Positions 26,039-34,380 of a stretch of 64,000 bases of DNA are shown here, piece by piece. A model generated the notes under the pieces. That model saw only the letters and a list, made by a program, of their open reading frames with translations. It was not told the DNA's origin and did not search any database. The position numbers and the translations under genes were made by a program. This DNA is from Flavobacterium cerinum. GTDB taxonomy: Bacteria; Bacteroidota; Bacteroidia; Flavobacteriales; Flavobacteriaceae. The stretch spans positions 3,286,001 to 3,350,000 of the forward strand of contig NZ_CP101751.1 in the NCBI RefSeq assembly GCF_024496085.1, read 5' to 3'. The stretch's first letter is position 1. The number at the start of each line of letters is the position of its first letter.

Positions 26039-28430
26039 GATTTAAAATCGTATTTATAAAAGGCGCAAAATAATACTTTTCAAATTCTTCAATTGTTATA
26101 ATTTTTTGCTCCGCTTCTCCTTTAAAATAGTTTTTATTTCCGGCGAACCAGGTATCGGTAGCCATAGCCAGTTCAATATCTAATGTTGTAGGCATATAGA
26201 TCGTAGGAATCTCTTCATTACTACTTTTAAAAATCAACATTCCCATTCCGTCCCGATATACTGCGCTACCATCCGGAAAAAGAAATCGGTTGAGCATTTT
26301 TTCATAAACCGCTTCTACCGCCGGTACATAATTCCGGTTACTAATTAAGTTTATTGCCGCAATACGAGGAAGCAACGTATTGATATTCAATAAATGTTTA
26401 TTCAATTGCAGCTGTTTATCCTTCGTAATACACATCGGCATAAAATTTAGCAACACATTATGATCAATAAAGCTTTGTGTAAATCTTTTCGTTCTTTTTT
26501 GTGTATCTGAAAAACGTTGTCCCAGATATCTTTTTTGTGTTACTTCATCAACCATTAATTCGTCTTTGTCAACATAAAAATGTAAATATTCGTTATTGAC
26601 TTCACTAAAGCAATAAAAACCGCCTTCTTCAACTAATCTGTAAGCATTGGCATCTCCTTTTAAAGCGATTTTTCTTTGGTGGTATTCTCTTGTATTCAGG
26701 TTAAGAATACTCAGATACATTTCTTTCCGATAAAATGCTCCGAGTATATATTCTCCATTTTTATTTATTTGCAATGCATAATCCCCGTTCTGTTTGACAG
26801 ACAAATTGTTTAATAGCAACTCCATTCCTTTATGTATCCTGAAATAGTGCTCATCATCCGGTATAGTAACCTGCGTTTTAAATAACATTCCGGTACTTGT
26901 CAGCAAACAAAATTCGTCTTTCGGAAGCGGGAAAACAGCCATATATTTTCTAGGCGGCGGTAGCAATATCGGATACATTGTTTCCGGTAGTGTATCTCCT
27001 TTCCATATCTCCTTATCCGATTTTTTTGACTTCCCGGATTTCTTTTTAGTCCATAGTTCCTCTAAAGGCAATTCAATATGTTGTATTCTTTTACGCCCTC
27101 GGTTCTGAAGTCGGTCGAAATTTAGAATCCCTTCCGTTCCGGCTGTAATGATATATTTAATTTTATCGTGATTTTCACTTACTACCCGTCGCATATCGGC
27201 GGATGCCATAGCTTCTTCCGATGTGATTAAAAACACTTCCGAATGTTTGATATCGGTATTTTCATTGAGTATTTCGGACAATTCCGGTGCGACATCCAGT
27301 TTTGTTCCTAAGCTATCAAGTCCGTCAATAATGTCCTCAATCGTTTCGTAGGCTATTTCCCGATAACCGTTCCCCATAGCCACTATTTTACATTCGATAT
27401 CGGTTTTAGGATGTTTGGCTATAGCCAATGCCGAAGCAAAAGCCAATATTTTTGGTGTTCCCCAATTTTTCAGCGAACAATCGATCAGTAAGAGTCGGAA
27501 AAATTTATCCGATTCCGGCGGCACTTCCCTTTTAATATATAACGCTTCATTATTAGCGATGCGCGACATAAAGATTTCATCTTCATTGGCAAATTCCGAA
27601 ATCAGTAATTTATCAAAATCCCCTTTATTCGTAAGATCTGAGACGCCTCCCAAAGGCTGATGACTTGGTGTTGAATGATGTAACGGTATGTTTAATCCGC
27701 TCCAGATACGTTGAATCAAACTTCCGATCAAAAATGTTTTCGGTTCCTCGATCAGCTTGTCTATAAAACTATCGGATGAAGCCGGTATCGGTTCCAAATC
27801 TTCAATTTCCTGATCCAGTTCTGTGAGTTTCGGTACATTGGCAATTGCTGCCAACAACGTTTCCGTAGTCGGATATTTAATATTCAGGTGCGCCAGTGTC
27901 TGAAGATCTTTTTTAAGATTCGCATCACTTAACGAAAGCTTTCTTGCACTTTCTACAAGTAAATACTTATGCTCTTTATACGACAGCATTATACTTTGTG
28001 CCGTATGCGCTGCAACTCGATTATGGCAATTCTTAAAAATCGTTTGTAATAACTGTTTCCGTTTGTCACCTTGTTTGAATTCAGTCGGTAAGTCGGCAAG
28101 CGTTTTTAAAAAATTATGAGCATATGTAAACCCTTTCGGGTAGGTTGGTTCTTTTTTAACCGTATAACTGTTATTGATAATTTCAAAAACCTGAGTCAGC
28201 GATTCCGTTGCATTTGAATTCGTCGCTATTAATGCTAATAATAACGATCCGAACGGCGGAAATCCGTCAATTGCAAGTAAATCCAGTGTTTCCATCACAA
28301 ACTGCTCGTAGGCAATCGTGTTTCCTTCCGGAATTACCAAAGCTTCAAAAACACTATCTGACGTCCTGATTTCGTTTTCCCATTCCCAGAAATAGTTTTC
28401 ATAGGATTGAAAATATTGTTGCAACTTCAT
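26028..28430 (-). CDS. vWA/beta-propeller-type core protein of the ternary system
   Basis: An 800-residue protein. Residues 1-200 are helical. Residues about 310-470 form a von Willebrand A-like fold beginning FRLLLIDCSLKNWGTPKILA, where the metal-site motif is DCSLK instead of DxSxS. Residues about 480-800 are strand-rich with repeated YxL/I and NxNGEY-type turns, consistent with a beta-propeller. In MoxR-vWA partnerships the AAA+ ATPase remodels a target held by the vWA protein. The gene is adjacent to, or overlaps, both neighbours. Altered metal site noted as unusual. Confidence 0.65.
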   Translation of the reverse strand: MKLQQYFQSYENYFWEWENEIRTSDSVFEALVIPEGNTIAYEQFVMETLDLLAIDGFPPFGSLLLALIATNSNATESLTQVFEIINNSYTVKKEPTYPKGFTYAHNFLKTLADLPTEFKQGDKRKQLLQTIFKNCHNRVAAHTAQSIMLSYKEHKYLLVESARKLSLSDANLKKDLQTLAHLNIKYPTTETLLAAIANVPKLTELDQEIEDLEPIPASSDSFIDKLIEEPKTFLIGSLIQRIWSGLNIPLHHSTPSHQPLGGVSDLTNKGDFDKLLISEFANEDEIFMSRIANNEALYIKREVPPESDKFFRLLLIDCSLKNWGTPKILAFASALAIAKHPKTDIECKIVAMGNGYREIAYETIEDIIDGLDSLGTKLDVAPELSEILNENTDIKHSEVFLITSEEAMASADMRRVVSENHDKIKYIITAGTEGILNFDRLQNRGRKRIQHIELPLEELWTKKKSGKSKKSDKEIWKGDTLPETMYPILLPPPRKYMAVFPLPKDEFCLLTSTGMLFKTQVTIPDDEHYFRIHKGMELLLNNLSVKQNGDYALQINKNGEYILGAFYRKEMYLSILNLNTREYHQRKIALKGDANAYRLVEEGGFYCFSEVNNEYLHFYVDKDELMVDEVTQKRYLGQRFSDTQKRTKRFTQSFIDHNVLLNFMPMCITKDKQLQLNKHLLNINTLLPRIAAINLISNRNYVPAVEAVYEKMLNRFLFPDGSAVYRDGMGMLIFKSSNEEIPTIYMPTTLDIELAMATDTWFAGNKNYFKGEAEQKIITIEEFEKYYFAPFINTILNHGV

Positions 28431-28431
28431 A

Positions 28432-29163
28432 TTATCTTTCAGAATAAGTTAAACGAAATGAACTGATCGACAACGGCATTAATGCTTCTTTTTCGATTGT
28501 TATATAGGTATTGTTTTCCAGCCATAAAATCAACTGTTTATTATCCGGATCGATGCACTGCTTCAATACTTTTGTCAGCAAAGGCAATTGAAATTCAAAA
28601 CCGGTCGGTAATAAAAAATCATTATACATCCAATACGATCGGCCGGCAACCGGTAATAAAGGCGTACCCAAAATCAACGGATTATGATCTACATCAACCC
28701 ATTTTAACCGGTTTAGTCTTACTTTAGGCGCTGTCAATATGTATTCACCGGCTACTTTTTTATCGATCCATACCGCATAAGTGGGTTGTTCCTGTTGTGA
28801 CGGCACTATTTTAATCGCAATCTTTTGTTCAATTCCAAAAAAATTATGATTTAAAGAAGGTAATGAAACCGGTAAAGCATATGCTAACGGCGACCATAAC
28901 AGTTGCGGCATTTTTTTAACCGGTAATAAACTATCCTTTAAAAACAGCAGACCACTTTTAGCGTAATATACTTTACTATAGGGTAACCCTTTTATTAAAG
29001 CACTTTCAGCCTGTTCCGGATTAATTTCTTTAATCCATAACGAATCACCGTCGAAAGCCGCCTTCAGATTATCCCAATGCCTTATTTGGCCTACTAATTC
29101 TTTATGAACCGCGGGAATTTCGAGCAGAAAAGTAGTTATAATGTTTGCAGTATCGTCTGCCAT
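28432..29163 (-). CDS. bpX-type accessory protein of the ternary system
   Basis: A 243-residue beta-rich soluble protein with no signal peptide. It contains a conserved-looking segment PLILGTPLLPVAGRSYWMYN, then DFLLPTGFEFQLP, which I associate with small bpX-family proteins encoded between MoxR and vWA genes. It overlaps the MoxR gene by 28 bases and precedes the vWA gene by one base, so the three are translated as a unit. Exact bpX subtype cannot be decided by eye. Confidence 0.55.
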   Translation of the reverse strand: MADDTANIITTFLLEIPAVHKELVGQIRHWDNLKAAFDGDSLWIKEINPEQAESALIKGLPYSKVYYAKSGLLFLKDSLLPVKKMPQLLWSPLAYALPVSLPSLNHNFFGIEQKIAIKIVPSQQEQPTYAVWIDKKVAGEYILTAPKVRLNRLKWVDVDHNPLILGTPLLPVAGRSYWMYNDFLLPTGFEFQLPLLTKVLKQCIDPDNKQLILWLENNTYITIEKEALMPLSISSFRLTYSER

Positions 29164-30266
29164 AAGGTCTCAATCTCTTGTTGTATATATTGTTTTTGCT
29201 CTCCGTTTTTAATCCAGTCGCAACGGGTTTGTAAATAACGAAGCTTGTCTTTTACAATATTTTTTTCTTCAAAGGAAAGCGCATCCTCTTTCCATCTGGC
29301 TGTAAGCAATTGTACATCTTTGATTATTTCTTCCGGATTCGGTGTTTTATTGAATGCCGCCTGCGGATGTGTTGCTGTATTTGTATCTTTTTCAATAACC
29401 GTGTTGATCATACTTTCCAGTACTTCAATCTGTTCTTCCGTATCCCAAATATATTTAAGTACCCAAAGATCTGAAAGCGTAGCTTCTGTACGTCCGCACA
29501 TTAATGCACTGGCGGCAATAAGGTTCTGTAATTTTACAGCCCGTCTGTCGGATACTTTAATTCCTGTATTTCTCAGGCTATGTACCAGATTCACATACGG
29601 TTCGCGTATCGCCTTAAGATCAACATTACGGCAAGCACTTTGTAATTGTTTTATTTCTTCGGCATCGATACTAACCGGATCTTCGGCAACCGAATTTTCC
29701 AGTTTCCATCCTGCTAACAATACTTCATACAATTGATCCGGATCGACATAATCACATTTTATCCGAATCAGGAATCGGTCCAGTAAGGCATTCAGCGCTT
29801 CATCTTCCGGAAGCACGTTACTGGCGCCGACAAACATAAGAGCAGGCAGTTTTTTCGTTTCTTTTCCTCTTCTGAAAATTTTCTCATTAAGTGCCATCAG
29901 CAAACTGTTCAGAATCGCTGAATTGGCGTTAAATATTTCATCCAGAAAGACCATTGAGGCTTCCGGCATCATCCCTTCTGTATTGGTAACAAGTTCTCCG
30001 TCTTTTAATTTCCGGATATCAAAAGGGCCGAATATTTCATTCGGTTCTGTAAAACGAGTTAGTAAATATTCGAAATTTTTACCCTGCGTTATCCTGTCGG
30101 ACAAAGCGCGTACTATAGCACTTTTTGCCGTTCCCGGAGGTCCGAGTAAAAAGGCATTTTCGCGAGCGATCAATCCGATGCCTAATAAATCGATAATTTC
30201 ATCTTTACCGATAAACGTGTTTTTAAGTTGCGATAAAGCTTTGTTTAATTTTTCTGCCGTAGCCAT
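29136..30266 (-). CDS. MoxR-family AAA+ ATPase
   Basis: A 376-residue AAA+ protein. Walker A is GPPGTAKS (residues 42-49), Walker B is MVFLDEIF (105-112), the sensor-1 stretch is MFVGASNVLPED, and the arginine finger region is LLDRFLIRI. This is the RavA/MoxR type, which acts with vWA-domain partners as a chaperone-like remodeller. A C-terminal helical extension (after about 280) is specific to this subgroup. Start ATG at 30264-30266. Second gene of the five-gene minus-strand operon. Confidence 0.9.
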   Translation of the reverse strand: MATAEKLNKALSQLKNTFIGKDEIIDLLGIGLIARENAFLLGPPGTAKSAIVRALSDRITQGKNFEYLLTRFTEPNEIFGPFDIRKLKDGELVTNTEGMMPEASMVFLDEIFNANSAILNSLLMALNEKIFRRGKETKKLPALMFVGASNVLPEDEALNALLDRFLIRIKCDYVDPDQLYEVLLAGWKLENSVAEDPVSIDAEEIKQLQSACRNVDLKAIREPYVNLVHSLRNTGIKVSDRRAVKLQNLIAASALMCGRTEATLSDLWVLKYIWDTEEQIEVLESMINTVIEKDTNTATHPQAAFNKTPNPEEIIKDVQLLTARWKEDALSFEEKNIVKDKLRYLQTRCDWIKNGEQKQYIQQEIETLWQTILQTL

Positions 30267-30301
30267 GTATTTTATATGATGGTGCCTTTAGGCACAATTA
30301 A

Positions 30302-30946
30302 TTAGTTAGTAAATTCCCGCCACAAATCGTTTTTATAATCACCGATATTAGCCAGTAATGCGCTTTTTATTTCCGGCTGAGTGGTCCATTTTGTTGCTTT
30401 ATTTTCAGTGATCCGATCCAGATAGAGCTGTTTAAGACACTCATTATTTAAAATTACCGTCAGATCCGGTATCGCAACCGTTCCGTCATGACCAATCCCG
30501 GAATACGGAAAATAGTTTAGTATTTCTTCCAATATTGCTATAAGCGGATCATTTACATCAACCGCTTCCAGTGCATATTTTATGGCCGGCAGAAAACGCA
30601 GACATAAATCGGCAGAAAGCATTACCGAAGCATCGATAGTCCCTTTATAAGGCGGAAGTAATGTTTGTAATTCTGTTATTTTATTTTCCCGAAAGAGGAA
30701 CAATTGTGCCGCAATATATATCGTTTTAGCGCCCCATAATGCGGCGGTTTCCGAAAATAGCGGTGATTCAAAAGGATAGTCCGTGCTTTCTCTTTCGTAT
30801 TCACCTTCTAAAAAGGCAATCGCATCCTGTTCGTCTTCATACGCTATCGTCATCAGCTTGTCATATAATATCACATGCTCTTTCGTTCGTAAATGATATA
30901 AAGTTTCCTGGAAAGGTTTATCGGGCAGTTTCATACTATTTTTCAC
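30302..30946 (-). CDS. First gene of the ternary operon, hypothetical
   Basis: A 214-residue soluble, mainly helical acidic protein. I do not recognise a named family. The longest frame starts with GTG at 30946; an ATG four codons later (30934) is equally likely. A TAnnTTTG element 19 bases upstream places the start here. The 35-base gap to the MoxR gene supports co-transcription. It could be a regulator or a further structural piece of the conflict system; nothing in the sequence decides. Confidence 0.65.
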   Translation of the reverse strand: MKNSMKLPDKPFQETLYHLRTKEHVILYDKLMTIAYEDEQDAIAFLEGEYERESTDYPFESPLFSETAALWGAKTIYIAAQLFLFRENKITELQTLLPPYKGTIDASVMLSADLCLRFLPAIKYALEAVDVNDPLIAILEEILNYFPYSGIGHDGTVAIPDLTVILNNECLKQLYLDRITENKATKWTTQPEIKSALLANIGDYKNDLWREFTN

Positions 30947-30964
30947 CTACTAATGGTGCAAACG

Positions 30965-30972
30965 CAAATATA
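30965..30972 (-). promoter_or_regulatory. -7 promoter element of the MoxR-vWA-bpX operon
   Basis: On the minus strand this reads TATATTTG, an exact TAnnTTTG match 19 bases before the GTG start. The heptamer repeat array lies about 75 bases upstream of it. Confidence 0.65.
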
Positions 30973-31046
30973 TTATAAAAAATGAATAGGAATTTATTGA
31001 AATCCATTTCTGTAGTTTAGTCGGAGCAAGTATGATACCGAAGGAA

Positions 31047-31134
31047 CCTCTTTCCTCTTTCCTCTTTCCTCTTTCCTCTTTCCTCTTTCCTCTTTCCTCT
31101 TTCCTCTTTCCTCTTTTTTCTTTTTTCTTTTTTC
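31047..31134. repeat. Heptanucleotide tandem array (CCTCTTT)10 plus TTTTTTC variants
   Basis: Ten perfect head-to-tail copies of CCTCTTT span 31047-31116. Two to three copies of a variant heptamer, TTTTTTC, follow to 31134, keeping the 7-base period. The array is upstream of the bpX operon promoter and just past the stop of the DUF1622 gene. Such homopurine/homopyrimidine arrays change copy number by slippage. Confidence 0.95.
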
Positions 31135-31153
31135 TTAATTACACTATCACCGT

Positions 31154-31507
31154 TTATTCCTTTGCATTGTTACTTTTCTGCCAGGGAAATTTACCTTCAA
31201 TTTCAACTTCCAGCGACAGGCTTAAAAAGGTTCGGATTAATACGATTATCGCCAATGAAAGTACTCGATCCATTGTGGGTTCCGTGACAACAGTTCCAAT
31301 GATATCCCCGGCTACTAAAATTTCCAAGCCCAGTAATATCGCTTTACCCAATTCCTGTCGCAATATTTTATATGAACGGGGTGCAGTTCCCTGAAGTGAA
31401 AAGATAAACTTTCCCATTGCGATTACACCTCCTATGATTATTGTGATAATACCGGCTATTTCAATTCCTTTTGCTACATATTCGATATATAATTTTATTT
31501 CCTCCAT
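31154..31507 (-). CDS. DUF1622 family membrane protein
   Basis: A 117-residue inner-membrane protein. Helix one is around residues 17-37 (IEIAGIITIIIGGVIAMGKF). The conserved loop follows as RQELGKAILLGLEILVAGDI, then helices two and three. The Arg-x-Glu-Leu-Gly plus LGLEILVAGDII signature is typical of DUF1622. Function unknown. Its stop codon is about 20 bases from the heptamer array, so it and the bpX operon are separate units on the same strand. Confidence 0.88.
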   Translation of the reverse strand: MEEIKLYIEYVAKGIEIAGIITIIIGGVIAMGKFIFSLQGTAPRSYKILRQELGKAILLGLEILVAGDIIGTVVTEPTMDRVLSLAIIVLIRTFLSLSLEVEIEGKFPWQKSNNAKE

Positions 31508-31643
31508 TTTCCTTTTTAATTAGAATATCAATTAAAAATACAAATAGTATTGAATAGAATCAAATTATTGCAATAATGGAATATATACAATAAACACTTA
31601 ACTATACCGAATTGCAAAATATGATGCTTAAATCGGCTTCCTT

Positions 31644-33077
31644 TTACGGCTTTTTAGTAAACCCTTTACGTGTCATTTCGCCCCAGCCTTTGGTTCCCAT
31701 TATTTTATCTTTATAGCCTACCAATGCGGCATAAACCGTTATCGGATGAAAATAAAACGGTTCGATCAAAGCTGCTAACAGTAACTTAAAAAAATCGGCT
31801 TGTTTCGGGTATTTATGATACGTCCGCTCTTCTCCGTATAATGCAATAACAGAAAAGAAGATTGCAAAAGTGTAGACAAACAATAACAGTAAAATAAAGA
31901 AATGCCAGTTTAGCATACCCGATATCAAAAAGAAAACCGTCATAACAAGACCGATAAATTCAATTCCCGGCGCCAGAAATTCAAACAAGGTCCAATATGG
32001 AATACTGATCATTCCTAAAAGTTTATAATTCGGATTCAGGAACATTTTTTTATGAAAACCAAGTGTTTCAATAGTACCTCTCATCCAGCGACTGCGTTGC
32101 TTTTTGAATATTTTAAACTCTTCCGGTGCTTCCGTCCAGCAAAGCGGATCCGGAATATAGCTCACCGAATACGGTAGTTTATTTTCCAGCATATAACGAC
32201 GCATCCGAACCACCAGTTCCATATCTTCCCCAACCGTTTTGGTACTATAACCACCGGCCAATAACGCAATTTCTTTATCAAACGCACCGAACGCACCGCT
32301 GATCAATAGAAGTCCGTCCAATCGTCCCCAAGCCATTCTGCCCAACAAAAACGCTCGTAAATATTCCAATACCTGAATTCGGGACAGCATTCGATCCGGA
32401 ACATTAACTTCGACCAAACGCCCGTTTTTAATCACACACTGATTCGCTATCCGAACCACACCACCGGTCGCAATGATACGCTTACCATATGATTCCAGGA
32501 AAGGTTTGGCCAATTTAAGCAGTGCGTCTTTATCCAGAATACAATCAACATCAATACAAACGACATAAGGATATTCGGCAATATTAAGTCCGGCATTTAG
32601 CGCATCGGCCTTTCCGCCGTTTTCCTTATCCACGACAATCAACTTCTTAAACGCTGCATTTCGGGAACGGTATATCCCTTTTATTTCTTTTGTTTTAATT
32701 TGCTGACGTACCTCTAAATCTGAAAGAATCAGATCATATTTTTTGATCAATATTTCCATTGAATTGTCCTTACTTCCATCGTTCACGACAATCACCTGAT
32801 AGCTGTTATAATTTAAGGAAAGGAGTGATTTCACATTTTCTTCAATTGTAAAACCTTCGTTATAAGCCGGAGCAATCAGGGAAAGTTTAGGCGCCAATTC
32901 ACTGGTAAGCAACACACTATAATCGACAAAACTGTTCTTTTTAAGGTATCCTCTTAATTCTTTTGCCGACAAATAGGCCAGTATCAGATATGATGACATG
33001 ATCAATATTGCATATGCCAGAATAAGAATCAGGTAAATATCAAAAAACAAAGCGAGTTCGTTGTTAAAAAAAGTCAT
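31644..33077 (-). CDS. Membrane glycosyltransferase family 2 (poly-GlcNAc/cellulose synthase-like)
   Basis: A 477-residue processive-type GT2. A membrane helix near the N-terminus (residues 9-35) precedes the catalytic domain. The catalytic motifs are VVNDGSKDN, then VCIDVDCIL (DxD), then the acceptor Asp in GEDMEL, then QRSRWMRG (QxxRW). Two or three C-terminal membrane helices follow. These features fit polysaccharide synthases such as PgaC-like enzymes. It lies 12 bases after a HEAT-repeat membrane protein and downstream of receiver and kinase genes, pointing to regulated exopolysaccharide production. Confidence 0.88.
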   Translation of the reverse strand: MTFFNNELALFFDIYLILILAYAILIMSSYLILAYLSAKELRGYLKKNSFVDYSVLLTSELAPKLSLIAPAYNEGFTIEENVKSLLSLNYNSYQVIVVNDGSKDNSMEILIKKYDLILSDLEVRQQIKTKEIKGIYRSRNAAFKKLIVVDKENGGKADALNAGLNIAEYPYVVCIDVDCILDKDALLKLAKPFLESYGKRIIATGGVVRIANQCVIKNGRLVEVNVPDRMLSRIQVLEYLRAFLLGRMAWGRLDGLLLISGAFGAFDKEIALLAGGYSTKTVGEDMELVVRMRRYMLENKLPYSVSYIPDPLCWTEAPEEFKIFKKQRSRWMRGTIETLGFHKKMFLNPNYKLLGMISIPYWTLFEFLAPGIEFIGLVMTVFFLISGMLNWHFFILLLLFVYTFAIFFSVIALYGEERTYHKYPKQADFFKLLLAALIEPFYFHPITVYAALVGYKDKIMGTKGWGEMTRKGFTKKP

Positions 33078-33089
33078 TAGCCTATATTG

Positions 33090-33911
33090 TTAAACAGTTA
33101 AGGTTTGCAATACGTTTTGCGCTTCATATTTTAGTGTTGTATTCGGTGTTTTTTCGGCCAACTGTGCCACATACGGAACTTTTTGCGTCAGTTTTAACTC
33201 CCGGATCAGTTTTAATCCAAGCGTTACTACGGTTGTATTCCGGGATTCCAATAAGAGTTCCGCGCCTTGGGTATCACCAATATCATGTTTTTTAAAGGCG
33301 GCTATGATATTCACCGTAGTCCAGTCATCAATCGGATACGGATGTTCGGCTAGATGCACAATTCCTTTAATTCCTTCGAGTTTGATACAAGCATTTATAG
33401 CTGTAATCTGCAACGTTTTATTACGCGCTTTCGAACAGATCAAAATCCGGTCAAAAGCGTCATTTACATTCATTTCCGCTAATTCGGTAATTCCTTTACA
33501 CTGCACATCCCATTTCCTGCTTTTCAGTTTTTTAAAAGAATCCTGTATTAATCCCGACTCTGTATAAAATTGCTCCAGTTTCTGCGCATAAAGTCCGTCA
33601 TAATTTTTATGGAGATTAAGGATTGATTCGATCATCTCTTCTCTGAAAAAGCGATCAGCGGCTTGTTTTGTGTATTCTTCTTGTTGCAAAACAGCGGGAA
33701 TCGGAACTTCTTCAAACGTAATAGTGAACAGTAATTTATCGATAATCGTACTGTAGGCTATACTCCTTTTTTCCTTTTTAATATTACTGTTCCGGCTTTT
33801 TATAATGAGCAGATACAACAAAAAAGAGGCTGTTACAAACAAAATGGTGGCGCCTATTAAAAACGGCTCCTTCCACGTGTCGCTCATATAAAGTTCTTGT
33901 ATATTGATCAT
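33090..33911 (-). CDS. HEAT-repeat protein with N-terminal membrane anchor
   Basis: A 273-residue protein. A single membrane helix (FLIGATILFVTASFLLYLLI) is at about residues 17-38. The remaining cytoplasmic part is built from helical HEAT-like pairs, for example GITELAEMNVNDAFDRILIC, and IKGIVHLAEHPYP. HEAT repeats bind proteins; it is likely a scaffold for the neighbouring glycosyltransferase. The pairing with a GT2 recurs in flavobacteria, as far as I recall. Start ATG at 33911 chosen by the anchor position. Confidence 0.75.
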   Translation of the reverse strand: MINIQELYMSDTWKEPFLIGATILFVTASFLLYLLIIKSRNSNIKKEKRSIAYSTIIDKLLFTITFEEVPIPAVLQQEEYTKQAADRFFREEMIESILNLHKNYDGLYAQKLEQFYTESGLIQDSFKKLKSRKWDVQCKGITELAEMNVNDAFDRILICSKARNKTLQITAINACIKLEGIKGIVHLAEHPYPIDDWTTVNIIAAFKKHDIGDTQGAELLLESRNTTVVTLGLKLIRELKLTQKVPYVAQLAEKTPNTTLKYEAQNVLQTLTV

Positions 33912-33948
33912 ATAAGAAGCGTTTCGTAAATAAGCTTTAATTCAATAA

Positions 33949-34314
33949 TTAAACCTTTGCTTTTAGTAGTTTATTAATTCGCACCAACAGTACCGCCGGA
34001 CTAACCGGTTTGGCCATAAATTCGTTGGCACCGATATCAAAAGAATCCAGTTCCGTTTGTTCCACACCGGATGAAGTGAGTATGATAATCGGAATGTCCG
34101 AACTGATGTGTTCTCTTACGTATTGCGTAATTTCCATTCCGCTTATACCGGGCATATTAATATCGGTCAACACCAGATCATAACTATTGTTTTCGATGGC
34201 GTCCAATGCATCTTTTCCGTCCGAAAACTGATCAACTTTATATCCTTTAGATTCTAAGAAAAAAGATAAAGATTTGCGTAGGATATCGTTATCTTCGGCT
34301 AAAACTATTCTCAT
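33949..34314 (-). CDS. Single-domain response regulator (CheY-like)
   Basis: A 121-residue stand-alone receiver: acidic pocket ED (residues 7-8), phosphoacceptor Asp 51 in LVLTDINMPG, conserved Thr/Ser in ILTSSG, and Lys in FMAKPVSP. No output domain, so it must act by protein contact. It lies between the hybrid kinase and the HEAT/GT2 genes, all on the minus strand, and is the obvious relay between them. Confidence 0.9.
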   Translation of the reverse strand: MRIVLAEDNDILRKSLSFFLESKGYKVDQFSDGKDALDAIENNSYDLVLTDINMPGISGMEITQYVREHISSDIPIIILTSSGVEQTELDSFDIGANEFMAKPVSPAVLLVRINKLLKAKV

Positions 34315-34380
34315 TATTTACTTTTTTGGGGCTAAATTTTGGTCCGAAATTACACGTTGTACGATCAGACCAGCTGTATT

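Noticed and set aside
31047..31134. Short regular repeats suggestive of a CRISPR array
   Set aside because: Units are 7 bases with no spacers; this is a simple tandem repeat, and no cas genes are present.
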